DNA of 64,000 nt from NCBI GenBank assembly GCA_038380435.1, contig JAWZYU010000019.1, positions 20,671,801-20,735,800 of the forward strand. Reading direction: 5' to 3'. The number at the start of each line of letters is the position of its first letter. Position 1 is the stretch's first letter. Below the pieces are notes generated by a model. It was not told where the DNA came from. It worked only from the letters and a program-made list of their open reading frames with translations, and did no database searches. Source of the stretch: Ryuthela nishihirai (taxonomy: Eukaryota > Arthropoda > Arachnida > Araneae > Heptathelidae). Below are positions 20,931 through 31,279 of this stretch, piece by piece. A program made the position numbers and the translations under genes.

Positions 20931-21311
20931 GAGGGGTAAGTTGGCTCAGTCGGCAGTGAGGTAGGATTGTAATCTGCGGTTCCCATATTCGAGTTCCACC
21001 TGTGCCAGCGTTGAGATTTATTTCCGTTACACCCCCTCCTGCATGCGACCTGAAATACGACACTGATGATCTTGGTCTTGGAGTGGCCACCGTCCGTCGC
21101 ATGAGACGTTTAGTAGTGGTCCCGTGTGTAAGGCAGAAATATTCTGTGAACGTTAAAGAACACGCTCTTTGGTTTTGACAGGAAGCTTCCATGTACCTCC
21201 TAACAACTGTTCTCCTTCCAAACTTTATCTGAGCCCTTGGGGGTTCTTGTGACTTGGCCATTTTGCCCATTGTGTACAGAAAGTGTCGCTCATAGGTAAT
21301 GCAACCCAACA
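20931..21311 (+). mobile_element. SINE1, full length, old
   Basis: 'gttggctcagtcggcagtga' leads to 'ataggtaatgcaacccaac'. Diverged along its length. Confidence 0.88.
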
Positions 21312-21419
21312 TAAACCCAAGCAGAAGAAATGGAGTCTTGATTCGTGTAAATAAAAATGCCATCACTATTTTCGATTTTAGCGAAAGTGCATTTCTTTTT
21401 CTCCGATCTCGTTTGTGGC

Positions 21420-21913
21420 AAAAGTGCACACAAGCGGTCTTCTGTGACAAAAGTGCACACAAGCTGTCTTCTGTGGCAAAAGTGCACACAAGCTGTCTTC
21501 TGTGGCAAAAGTGCACACAAGCGGTCTTCTATAGTAAAAGTGCACACAAGCGGTCTTCTGTGGCAAAAGTGCACACAAGCGGTCTTCTGTGGCAAAAGTG
21601 CACACAAGCGGTCTTCTGTGGCAAAAGTGCACACAAGCGGTCTTCTGTGGCAAAAGTGCACACAAGCGGTCTTTTGTGGTAAAAGTGCACACAAGCGGTC
21701 TTCTGTGGCAAAAGTGTGCACAAGCGGTCATCTGTGGTAAAAGTGCACACAAGCGGTCTTCTGTGGTAAAAGTGCACACAAGCGGTCATCTGTGGTAAAA
21801 GTGCACTCCAAGCGGTCTTCTGTGGTAAAAGTGCACACAAGCGGTCTTCTGTGGTAAAAGTGCACACAAGCGGTCATCTGTGGTAAAAGTGCACACAAGC
21901 GGTCTTCTGTGGG
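21420..21913. repeat. 29-bp minisatellite, 17 units
   Basis: The unit is 'aaaagtgcacacaagcggt' followed by 'cttctgtggc'. Sixteen units are 29 bp and one is 30 bp; variants (t/c at the last base, 'tcatctg' for 'tcttctg') are shared by neighbours. Since 29 is not a multiple of 3 and the unit lacks stops in most frames, long overlapping open frames appear on both strands; I regard these as an artefact of the repeat. Confidence 0.97.
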
Positions 21914-22059
21914 GAGAACAGGAACCCGTTGGCCGTAGCTCTAAGCGAAAGATTGTTCAGGGCAATTCGCAGTTGTTTTCCAATGACCCTCATGCTGGAC
22001 GACGAGCAAAAGACAATGTTTTTTTTTATCTCGTTTCTAAAAAAACAACGAGATAATAG

Positions 22060-22716
22060 TTTCACTTTGTCGTCTGTCCGCCTGTAGACATAAAAATTTT
22101 TTTGCGTATAGAAAAAAAAAACACTTCTTGTGCTGGATAGGTATTCACGAAATATTACAATTCTCACTTTCCAAACCTTCTGAAAGCTATAATTGCGCCC
22201 TCTGACGGTGAAATTTTTAAAAATTCAAAGGAATATTGTAAGCGTTATATTTATGCTAGATTTTTGAAAATTTGCTGATGAAATGTGAAGCTCGCGAAGT
22301 TTCCGTAGGCAACAATGAGTTCACTCCTTAGCCCTGGGGGGGGGATGCAACTGTTTTGGTTTAAAAGATAATTGTTTGCTTTTAGAGATAAAATTGCATT
22401 TAGGTTGGATAGGTATTGATGAAATATTACGATTTGAGCTTTCCGAATACCCCAATAGTTATAAATATGCACTTTAACAGTGGAAGAGCTGAAAATTCCA
22501 AAATTTGAAACAAATATTACAAACGATATATTTATGCTAGAAATTTGAAATTTTTGTTGTGTAATGTGAAAGTCATGAAGTTTTCATTGGCAACAATGAG
22601 TTGACCCTTTACCCTTAGAGAGGAGGGAAAACGTAATATATATTTTAAGAAATAATTGTTTGTTTTTAGAGACAATTTAAAAATTCTTTTTGGGTGCGAT
22701 AGGTATTGATGAACTA
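22060..22716 (+). repeat. Repeat D, tandem units of about 280-290 bp, split by a Tc1-like element
   Basis: The landmark 'ggataggtattgatgaaata' (or close variants) recurs near 22134, 22409 and 22699, and 'ggcaacaatgagtt' recurs near 22306 and 22590. The third unit stops at the Tc1-like element (22717) and resumes after it ('tattacgattttcagtttcg', 24225 on), matching the 'tattacgatttgagctttcc' of unit two. Confidence 0.87.
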
Positions 22717-24224
22717 CACTAGAGGAAAAAAAACTGCAACACTTGGAAGGATTAATGCCATTTGATTGAAACGCAGGCAGCAGTTAGTATACACTGAGAT
22801 GTGCGATTGATTACATTATCAAAAGAATATATATGGAAAATTACCGCTTTACGTACATGGTAAAGTGGTATAATTAGTACGATGTTGAACAGCCCCTAGC
22901 AGCAATGCATTCATGAACAGCACGGGGAAGGTTGTCGTAAGCTCTATAATGTCCTCCTGAGGGATAGAACGCCAAATAGCGAGAAGTCGCTGGTTCCATT
23001 TCAGCGACAGTGGTTGGCGCACCTCTTGGATATTATTGGAGCTGTCGGCCCATCATGTCCCAGACGTGTTCAATAGGTGAAATGTCCGGCCAGTGTGCTG
23101 GCCATGGTAGCACCTGAACGTTTTGCTCGTGTAGATACTACAGACTAATGCGAGCTGTGTGGGGATGGGCGTTATCTTTCTGGTAAAAGGTTCCGTGCTG
23201 CTGAACAAATGAGACAGCCACTGGCTGCAAAATGTTGGTAACATGTCGTTGGGCAGTTTGTTGGGCAGTTTGTGGTAACATGTCGTTGGGCAAAACGTTG
23301 GTAACATGTCGTTTGTCACTGATGACCAAGATCATCAGTATCCTATTTAATAGATTCCTTTATGATTACCAGTTCTGACCGAGATGCCCGACTAATGGCA
23401 CCCCACAACAAGACACCAGGTGCTAGAGCTGTATGACGATGTCGCATGTCCTGTATGGCATTCCTTTCCCTTGGATGACGGAAAACACATTATCTACCGT
23501 GATGCAAAGACAAAAAGGAGATTCATCACTAAACACCATGGTACTCCTCTCTTGTTCGTTCCAAATCTGTCTGAGGCGACACCACTGAAGATGCGCTTGC
23601 ATGTGGGCAGATGTAAAGGGCAAACGGAGTCCGGACGATAGGCTCGCAATGAATACTGTAAAAGCCTGTTTTTTACTGTCCACCTGGTAGGTATTCGATG
23701 CGAGTCCCTTTGCAGTTGCGTTGTAGTCGCGAATCTGTCACGCAAAGCATGCATTGCAAATGGCGGTCCTGTCACTTCGTGGTCATACGTCATCTTCCTG
23801 ATCCTTGTCGGCGTATGCTGGATCCTCCTTGAATCCACTGGCGCCATATATGTATAATGATGCTGGGATTATGGCCAACTTTGTTGGCCACATTTCTGTA
23901 TGGCAAACCAGCTTCTCTAAGAACGATGATTTTTCCACGCTCAAAGTCTGTTAACTGTTGGAACGGCTGTCGACGTCTGCGTAAGGACATATTTAGCGGA
24001 TTAGAGCAATTTCCACAACGATTTGTCAACCAGGGAGCTGTGGTTGCTTTTATCAATTTTGACTGCTCCGCATTAGATATGACGTCAGCTCGCGCCTGTC
24101 CAATCGTTTCGATCGTCCTGCAAACCTAATCATTTTCACGTATTTACATATACTACCGCCTCCCTAAATTTCGTCACATTTGCATCACTTCTTTCAAGTG
24201 TTACATTTTTTATATCCTGTTGTG
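22717..24224 (-). mobile_element. Tc1-like DNA transposon, 1508 bp, with TIRs and TA duplication
   Basis: The left end reads CACTAGAGGAAAAAAAACTG followed by 'caacacttgg'. The right end, reversed, begins CACAACAGGATATAAAAAAT followed by 'gtaacacttg'. TA flanks both sides (22715-22716, 24225-24226). The host sequence on both sides joins to give an intact repeat D unit, which defines the empty site. One degraded transposase gene fills the interior on the minus strand. Confidence 0.93.
23040..24056 (-). pseudogene. Tc1-like transposase pseudogene with all three catalytic motifs recognisable
   Basis: Reading 24056 to 23040 on the minus strand, the N-terminal paired-like helix-turn-helix is seen as RRRRQPFQQLTDFERGKI and YRNVANKVGHNPS. 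It is followed by a linker with DRFATTTQLQRDSHRIPTR and then VFSDESPFCL, whose D is the first catalytic Asp. Next comes KDNAHPHTARISL with the second Asp, and WPDISPIEHVWD with the third acidic residue (Glu of PIEH). These pieces lie in different frames, so at least three frameshifts separate them; a short duplicated segment ('ggtaacatgtcgttgggca', 23240-23310) interrupts the stretch before the second Asp. Length and layout fit a ~340-residue Tc1-type transposase that is now inactive. Confidence 0.88.
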
Positions 24225-24298
24225 TATTACGATTTTCAGTTTCGGAATATCACTCGAGTGTTGCAAAGAAAACTGGAATTAAATCTGTGAAAATTTAA

Positions 24299-24480
24299 GT
24301 TGGGTTGTTTTACATCTGAGTGGCATGTTTTTGCACACAATGCGCTAAATGGCCAGGTCACAAGGATTCCGAAGGCTCTGAGAAGGTTACGGGAGGGGAC
24401 CCACAGGACAGTTGTTGGGAGACAGATGGTATCCTCCATTCAAGGCCATCCAGTGTGTTGTTTAACGTCCATAGGGTAAG
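24299..24480 (-). mobile_element. SINE1 fragment (3' half)
   Basis: 'gttgggttgttttacatctg' leads to 'gtttaacgtccatagggta'. Confidence 0.88.
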
Positions 24481-24564
24481 GAAAATTCAGACTCTACGAA
24501 GTTTACAAAGTGAAATGTAGATGAGAGATACTGGTTAATACAAAGGAGTATTTTCCCGTAATGG

Positions 24565-24856
24565 CGCAAAAACTCCCCGCCCCGCCCACGGTCAGTAGGG
24601 GAGACCAATGGCCTTCGAAAGGCCGTCGTCCGTCGGATGGGACGTTAAGCCCTAGTCCGTGTTTGGGAGAGCCATACCCTGTGCACGTTAAAGAACACGC
24701 TGGATGGTCTTGACGGGAGGCTACCATCTGTCTCCCAATAGCCATTCCAATGGTCCCCTCCCTCAACCTTCTCTGAGCCTTCGGGGTCCTTGTGACCTGG
24801 CCATTTAGCCTGTTGTGTGCAAAAAAAGGACCGCTCAGAAGTAAAACACCCAACCA
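24565..24856 (+). mobile_element. SINE1 without the tRNA-like head
   Basis: It starts at 'gcaaaaactccccgccccgc' and runs to 'aagtaaaacacccaacca'. It is opposite in orientation to 24299-24480, separated by 84 bp. Confidence 0.9.
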
Positions 24857-25159
24857 CTCCGTAATCGCGAATAACTGTACTTAAAAGAGCAAATTTTACT
24901 CCGAAAAATTTTGCAAAATTTCATTTTTTATAATGTAAATTGAATTCGCGGATGGATGAACTGGATATTCTGTGGGATTAATGGAGATACGGGAATAAGG
25001 ATGTAGAAAGGGAAGGCAAGTAAGCAATAAAATCATAAATATGCTGTAATCATGTTTATTTATGAACAAACGGAGCGAATTTTGATGAAAATCGAGATTT
25101 CAATAGATTTGATTATGAATCTTATCTCAGCCACATTTTTCCATTTAATGCATATTTTA
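24857..25159. other. Unassigned AT-rich sequence
   Basis: Nothing recognised. Confidence 0.45.
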
Positions 25160-25925
25160 ACTGTTACATCATCATCCTCAAGCAGCCATGGGCTACGGAG
25201 GTCCAACCAGACCGTGCAATTTAGTTCTCCAAGCAAGTCTATCCTGAGCTATATCTACTGCATCTGGCCACTGCACACCAATTCTAACAAGGTCCTGTTT
25301 GACATTGTCTGCCCACCGCATCCTAGGTCTCCCCTTCTTTCTGAGGCCTTTAGGCACACTGTTCATAACCCTATTCGCCAATCTATAATTATTCATACGG
25401 GCAACATGGCCAAACCAACGGAGTCTCTCTCTGCACAATATGCTGCTTAAAGGAGGTTGCAAACTCCTTTTCCTAATCTCATCATTAGTTACAAAGTTGA
25501 ACCACCTAATGCCCAAGATACTGCGTAAGCATCTGGAATCAAAAGCATCTAGTTTCCTGTTATCTTGTTTACAAAGTGTCCAAGTTTCACTACCATAACT
25601 AACCCTAGAAAGAACCAAACTATTATACAGTCTAATTTTAGTCTTTAGGTGTATACGCCTATTTCTCCACACTCTCCATAGATTCTTAAAAGTCCCGGCA
25701 GCAATCCCTATTCGTCTGTTAATCTCATGCCGCACATCAGCATTATCTGTTACATAGCTCCCAAGATAATTAAACTGTGACACCTGCTCAAGACTGCAAC
25801 CATTCAGATTAACTGAATCACAGCCTGCCTGACCAATTTTCATCACTTTAGTTTTCTCTCTGTTTATAACCAAACCTACTCTACTACCAGTCTCATCAAC
25901 GGCTCGAATGAAAGAGTTCATCTCG
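25160..25925 (-). mobile_element. 5'-truncated LINE (3' end of ORF2 plus tail)
   Basis: It holds the C-terminal 242 codons of a non-LTR reverse transcriptase ORF, a very short 3' UTR and a GATGATGATG-type tail at the plus-strand left end (25166-25175). Similarity ends abruptly at about 25925, as expected for truncation during target-primed reverse transcription. No clear target duplication. Confidence 0.85.
25193..25921 (-). CDS. Non-LTR retrotransposon ORF2, C-terminal part (partial)
   Basis: An uninterrupted 242-codon frame ends at 25193. In order it shows VINREKTKVMKI and FNYLGSYVT (the end of the reverse transcriptase palm and start of the thumb region), RIHLKTKIRLYNSLVLSRVS followed by YGSETWTL, RCLRSILGIRWFNFVTNDEI, RERLRWFGHVARM, and GRPRMRWADNVKQDL with a tryptophan-rich end. 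This order is typical of the C-terminus of LINE ORF2 proteins in many invertebrates. The catalytic YADD motif and the endonuclease lie upstream of the truncation and are missing, so the fragment cannot act alone. Absence of stops or shifts suggests a fairly young insertion compared with the copy at 4373-5135. Clade not resolved. Confidence 0.85.
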   Translation of the reverse strand: MNSFIRAVDETGSRVGLVINREKTKVMKIGQAGCDSVNLNGCSLEQVSQFNYLGSYVTDNADVRHEINRRIGIAAGTFKNLWRVWRNRRIHLKTKIRLYNSLVLSRVSYGSETWTLCKQDNRKLDAFDSRCLRSILGIRWFNFVTNDEIRKRSLQPPLSSILCRERLRWFGHVARMNNYRLANRVMNSVPKGLRKKGRPRMRWADNVKQDLVRIGVQWPDAVDIAQDRLAWRTKLHGLVGPP

Positions 25926-26234
25926 AAATTAGCTTGTTTTGATATATTATGAAAAGTCTTAAATACACCGTTTAGGTAGTTAATATTGAACTAAAAGGCA
26001 ATCTACAATAAATCGATCTTTATTAATTTGTAAACGTAAATACTGTAGTGGTGATTAAAATGACCGCATCTTCTCGATGCGCATACCCTGAATAACAAAG
26101 GTCAACTAACACAGTAGCCTGTTTACTCTAGTTCTAGTATGCAGGAGGGGGGTGGGAGTCTCTCCTCGTCATCTCCAGATTAATAAAAATAATAAATAAA
26201 TACCCCCTCAATTAAGCAACGCCTAAAATCTGTG
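25926..26234. other. Unassigned sequence
   Basis: Nothing recognised. Confidence 0.45.
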
Positions 26235-26242
26235 TTCTAGAC

Positions 26243-26428
26243 CAGGGGGGGGGGCAAATAGCGACCCGCTAAGAGTTTTTTGTGGCCCACCAAGACAGTC
26301 AGAAAAATCCGCCTTGAACCGAGATTTCCTTCCCGTGCGCGACCGAAGATTCGTCTCGTATTTTCCACTAGGACGGCCACGTCAATACGCAAGCGCAGTG
26401 TAGATACGAAAACAATTGCCCACCCCTG
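26243..26428. mobile_element. Short hAT-like element with perfect 8-bp target duplication
   Basis: It starts CAGGGGGGGGGGCAAATAGC and, in reverse, CAGGGGTGGGCAATTG. TTCTAGAC occurs on both sides (26235-26242 and 26429-26436). 186 bp; non-autonomous. Confidence 0.9.
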
Positions 26429-26436
26429 TTCTAGAC

Positions 26437-26799
26437 TAATGGAGACCCATAAAAAAATAGAACATTAGTCCATTGTTCAGGTCCCCAAATGACATGTTAG
26501 CTGCTTCTGTTTAGACGATCTTTCCAATGGTAAATAGGGTTAGCAGGACACAAGCCAGTGTCCTCCTGGCATAGATCCCACTCGCATTAAGCCTTTCTGC
26601 CACTCTCCCTGCATGAAATTGTTTCACCTATGGCTGCAGAAATCTCGAGAGACCGTCGACGAGAAGTCATCGCACTCTTCCATTTGACCATTAGAGTGAG
26701 ATAACGTTTAGTTCTCGTTGTAACAACTCTCGAGTGACATCTGCCAACGCCTCCAATAACGGAGGGCCAATGGACTAAAGATCGGAAGTCTTGTTGGGA
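26437..26799. other. Unassigned sequence
   Basis: No gene or shared repeat recognised. Confidence 0.45.
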
Positions 26800-26808
26800 T
26801 CGATCTAG

Positions 26809-27200
26809 TTGGGTTGGGTTGTTTTACCTCTGAGCGGCACTTTTTTGGCACACCATGGGCTAAATGGCCAGGTTACAAGGACCTCGTAGGCTCAGAGAAG
26901 GTTGGGGGAGGAGATCCACTGGAACAGCTGTTGGGAGACAGATAGTAGCCTCCCGTCAAGGCCATCCAGCGTGTTCTTTAACGTGCGCAGGGTATGGCTC
27001 TCCCGCACACGGGACCATGGTTTAACGTCCCATTCGACGGACGGCAGCCTTTCCAAGCCCATCGGTGTCCCCTACTGACCGTGGGCAGGACGGGGAGTTT
27101 TGCAGCGATAAATCTCAACGCTGACCCAGCTGGGACTCGAACCTGGAAACTGTTGATTACGAGCGTGGCGCGCTACCGACTGAGCCATCCGCACTCCACG
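26809..27200 (-). mobile_element. SINE1, full length
   Basis: The reversed tail 'ttgggttgggttgttttacc' leads to the head 'ccgactgagccatccgcact'. The flanks TCGATCTAG (26800-26808) and TCGACCTAG (27201-27209) differ by one base. Confidence 0.93.
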
Positions 27201-27324
27201 TCGACCTAGACAGTCCTGTCACGTGCAACAGTTGGAATGTTTTATTTCAGTGTCATGTAACGTTCCTAATTCCTTTGTGTTTTACTCGTGTCGTATTGTT
27301 ATTTCTTTGTTTAGTGAATTAAAA

Positions 27325-27488
27325 TGGTGACAAACTTCAGATTGCCTGTCGATGTTCAGTCCTTGGATGTAATGGAAATTATTCAACAGGACCAAATGTA
27401 TCTGTGCCGAATTTCCCAAAGGATTTGGAGCTCGAAGTGAATGTATGCAGCTAGTAGAAAATATTTCGTTCCTACGACGAATTCAAAA
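27325..27488 (+). pseudogene. THAP-domain-like exon, frameshifted
   Basis: In one frame (from 27347) the translation reads CRCSVLGCNGNYSTGPNVSV and then PNFPKDLEL. A shift of one base gives RSECMQLVENISFLRRIQK. The first part matches the opening of a C2CH THAP zinc finger (two cysteines, then a conserved 'FPKD' block); the later C-x2-H pair would lie in a following exon. GTAAGT at 27489-27494 is a good 5' splice donor in the right place. THAP domains occur in P-element-type transposases and in host regulators. The shift between the two halves suggests a dead copy. The assignment rests on a short stretch only. Confidence 0.45.
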
Positions 27489-27494
27489 GTAAGT

Positions 27495-27849
27495 TATCAG
27501 CTTTGGTGTATTTCTTGTATAATTAGATTTAATTAACATAATTTTTTTTATTGAATGGTAGTAATAGAAAAAAAAACGTTTCGTCGGAGACACGATTAAA
27601 AATTGCTAGCACATTTAAATATATATCTGTGGCTGTTAGTTATGCCGATGCTATGTAAATTGTAAATGACTCCGTATTGAGAAAATGTACAATGAAAATT
27701 CCTTATTGAAAACGTAAGAGTTGTTATTTTTTTCTTTTTCACAATTTATCCTTTGAAGCTCTCTTAAAACTAAATATATATATATGGGTTGGTGTACATT
27801 GCTAATCAATCGTACATAAACAGATAGCAGTTTGCATTAAATGTATGTA
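27495..27849. other. Unassigned AT-rich sequence
   Basis: No continuation of the THAP-like frame was found; nothing else recognised. Confidence 0.4.
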
Positions 27850-28038
27850 TGGCCGAGTGGTTAGCACGCTTGGCTACTGTTCTAAGGGACCTGGGTTCGA
27901 GCACCGGGTAAGGCATGGTTGTGCGTGTTGTTTTTCTGCTGAGGTCTTGCCATCCTCTCAGACCTGCTACTATGGCATATAAACTGACAGGCTCCTGTCA
28001 GACCTCTGTGGCAAGCAGCTGCTTGAGGGGGTATTTAT
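27850..28038 (+). mobile_element. SINE2, tRNA-derived, copy 1
   Basis: The head TGGCCGAGTGGTTAGCACGC fits an A box (TRGYNNARNNG), and GGTTCGAGCACC fits a B box; 'ggccgagtggttag' is typical of tRNA-Ser/Leu-type heads. The body 'ataaactgacaggctcctgt' ends at 'gctgcttgagggggtattta', different from SINE1. Confidence 0.87.
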
Positions 28039-28671
28039 TATTTTTTATATAAAACTACTAAGTTAAAATGACTGTATCAAACTTGAATATAAAAAAATGC
28101 TCTTGTAAAATATGATTAAATATTTAGCTTTCCAGTTTTTTAATATTTATATATATAAATGTTCACTCATTGATAACCAAAACTTATAAAATATGGAAAA
28201 AATAAGCAAGTTGTAATTTTTGTTAACGCTGTTAGGAATATATAATACATAGTATATTTCATTCCTAACAGTATGAGACCAACTAGCATTTTAACTACTT
28301 TGAAAAATTGTTGATTCTCTTAGTAATTATCATAAGCCACTACACAAAACTATATATTATAAATGAAATTTTATATTGAAAATGTAATCTACATTCACGT
28401 ACTAGTAAACCTTAGTGTGATTGATATTACAGTGATTCTTTGAGGTACTGGTATTACATGAGTAGAAAACGGAAAAGACAACCTATTTCAAAATAAAATC
28501 AAGTAAATATACTAAAACACTAAATTTGTAGTAAGAGCAGTTAATGAACAAAGCATTTACTGTAACCTAATATAATTTTATGTGACGGTACGAATCACAG
28601 GGACTATGCAGGATTTATTTTGAGGTTATTGCCTGTCCTTTCGAAATATAGTGACAATGTCTAGAAATATG
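28039..28671. other. Unassigned AT-rich sequence
   Basis: Contains a short inverted repeat 'ttaggaatatataatac ... gtatatttcattcctaa' around 28229-28269; no gene. Confidence 0.45.
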
Positions 28672-28679
28672 CTTTACAT

Positions 28680-29179
28680 CAATGTTTCCCAAAGTGGGCA
28701 TTGCCGCCCCCTGGGGGGCGCTGGAACGATCCAAGGGGTCGGTAGTAACTCGGGTGCAATTGGGGGGCGGTGGAAGCATAAAGAAAGAAGGGAAGATAAG
28801 AAAATTTTGAAAACCGTTCGTACATGTTTCATCTGTTGTGTAACATAGAGTTAAAGTCGTAGTGATTACTTTATTTTCCAAATAAACACATAAAATTATT
28901 CTTCGTCATCTTAATTTTCTGTGTGTAATGCGAATGTTACTATGATTGATTTTAATAAATAATTATATAATTTCAAGCTTCAAGGTGTCTTATTTACAAT
29001 AACGTCTTTCTTTACAATGTTCTAAGATGTAGGTAGAAATATAGATACATAAAAGAACGCAAATTTGTCACTGCATCTTTCTGTTTGTTCGTTTAAAGAA
29101 GGTAGACTACCAGGGGGGCACTGAGTAATTTCTTTTCCTGAAAAGGGGGCGGTAGGACAAATAAGTTTGGGAACCTGTG
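28680..29179. mobile_element. hAT-like element, 500 bp, with perfect 8-bp target duplication
   Basis: The left end is CAATGTTTCCCAAAGTGGGC and the right end reversed is CACAGGTTCCCAAACTT; both continue into 'ccgccccc'. CTTTACAT flanks it (28672-28679 and 29180-29187). No transposase. Confidence 0.92.
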
Positions 29180-29385
29180 CTTTACATTGAATTCAACAAG
29201 TTGTGTTTCAAAGAGGTTGTGAAAACATCTGTAATTATGCTATTCTACTTTCATATTCCGTAAATAAATAATTAATATTAATAGAGTTCGTTTGTCACAG
29301 GCTGAAAAATGTTCAGGTGGTTTTGCTCATTATGTTTTATTTGCCATATCCATGATTTTCTTTCCGAAAATATTTAATAATAATA

Positions 29386-29960
29386 ATTTATTCCATCCAG
29401 GGGGTTACAGTAAAGCCAAGGTACAGGTAATTTGAATATTGTTTTAAATGTTCAATTTAAAATAATGGGTAAATTAAGTTTGATTTCTTTGGTCAGTGTG
29501 TCTGCAACTTCATTTCCAGGTACCCCACCAATGTGGCTTGGTGCCCAATGAAATTAGAATAGATTCAGGTTAGTTAAGGTCAGTTCTTGATGTATTTGCA
29601 GGATTTCATGTCCGAATGTTTTTAGGCAGATTTCAAGCTTGGAACACGCAGAATTATGTTTTAGAGCATCGATATTGAAGTCTCCCATAAGAACGGAAGT
29701 GATGTTGCAAGGGAAACTTTCAAGGACTGAGTACAATGAGTTAATAAAATCTTCAATATTACTGTTCGGAAGATGGTAAAGTGTGCCAATAATAAGAGTA
29801 GGGTTTTGTTTATTGATAGGGGAGATTTTGACCCAGAGACCTTGGAAAGAAGAGTAAGAAGGAATGGGTTTAGTTCGACTTTAAATGCTTCCCTCACATA
29901 TAATGCAAGTTCTCCCTCTTCCTGTTCCACTAGATCTGTCGACGTAGAAGATTTATCCTT
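29386..29960 (-). mobile_element. LINE with internal deletion: endonuclease joined to RNase H
   Basis: Reading 29960 to 29386 on the minus strand: GELALYVREAF opens an AP-endonuclease-type domain, continued after a frameshift by LIIGTLYHLPNSNIEDFINS and LMGDFNIDAL, where GDFN is the endonuclease core motif. The frame stops at about 29554. Just beyond it (29555-29510) HWAPSHIGGVPGNEVADTLT matches the 'W-PSH-GI-GNE-AD' signature of the LINE RNase H domain. A tail of (ATT)n follows at 29372-29385. The entire reverse transcriptase that should lie between the domains is missing. Confidence 0.75.
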
Positions 29961-31279
29961 CGAGTTCCCAAAGGTTTAAAAATTGAAGTTTGCGTTTTAT
30001 TATCAGCCCTGTTCAAGTTATTTACAACCTTCTGTATCAAAATTACACTATTTCTAATGCATTATTACATAATAAAAGTGTAAAACGATGTTTTTTTTAT
30101 ATTTGTTTCACACTCTTTAAAAAATTAAGTATGATTAAGAATGTTAGTAATTTTTCAAGAAGCATTTGTCCATTATGAAAATATAATATATTAAATTTGA
30201 GGTTGCACAAAATGAAGTTCTTAGGTTTCATTAAAAGTCAATTTCAGAGTTCTGTTTCTAATAAATTTCAGGAGAAAAGTAACTAGAAGCGCTCAGATTT
30301 AATTACTTGCTACAAATATTGATATCGAATTCTTCCATATCTTCCATAATATGAATAAAAAAAAGTGCAATGCAAAATATTGAAATTAAGGGGAAAAAAT
30401 TGCCCAGTGAACAAAACTAAAATGGGGCGAGCATAGGACTATCTATGATGACGTCACGGCTTGGTCCACTGTCCATTGATCTTCCGTTATAGGAGGTGTT
30501 GCCTTGGCCTTGGCCAGCTGCGATTGTTCTGTTTCAAGTCTTCCAACAGCCTGCCATCACAAAAAATCATCTAAACGATGATGGTTTGCCGTTTTCAGTA
30601 ACAATAACGAGATTAACCCTCCTTAAAAGCAACAATTTTGAAGTGGAGTGATCTCGTAGCAACCCGTGTTTTTATAGGCATTAGTATTTTGCATATTGCG
30701 AGAATTGTGGGGTCGTTAATAAATTTCGGTTGAATATTCGAAATTTCCATGTAATGTTTCCAATAATAGCACCCTCGGGGATGAAATTAAAATTAAAATA
30801 TTAATGAAAAACGCTAGGTTGCCTTAATTTTGTCAATTCAGTGCTTGTGGCATTTTCGTTATGAATCCACTTTTTTAGTTGTTTGCAGTGGAAACAAATT
30901 TACTACTTTAAATCACAAGCTAAACACCCACGATGGTGATCCAGTTAGTTCATGATGACTTACAACAGCCGTAATCGGGTTCGAATTCAGAGCTAATGAT
31001 ATAATCATTTGTTCCGATAAGATACTTTCTCTGCGGGTCTGATCACTAGTGAATTAAAAAAGATGTTTTCAACAATTGTTCCTACACAAAAAACAACTTA
31101 ATGAGGCTGTCAAATGAATTATGCTAATTAATGCTGCATACATATTTTTGTTTCCTATCTGCATCAACTGTTTCCAAGGTTTCATGATTTTTTTATCACC
31201 ATTAAGCAATCACTGCTATTTACGTACAGATGAAACTGTCATTGATTAGTGTATTGTAGTAAAGAAACAAAAAACTCAC
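29961..31279. other. Unassigned sequence
   Basis: No gene recognised. The part near 30440-30560 is richer in GC and contains a TGACGTCA site (30451-30458) but no long open frame. Confidence 0.4.

Noticed and set aside
21290..21867. Long overlapping Cys/His-rich frames on both strands
   Set aside because: Caused by the stop-free 29-bp minisatellite.
26281..26468. Open frame starting at 'tgtggcccaccaag'
   Set aside because: It lies inside the 186-bp hAT-like element and runs past its target duplication.
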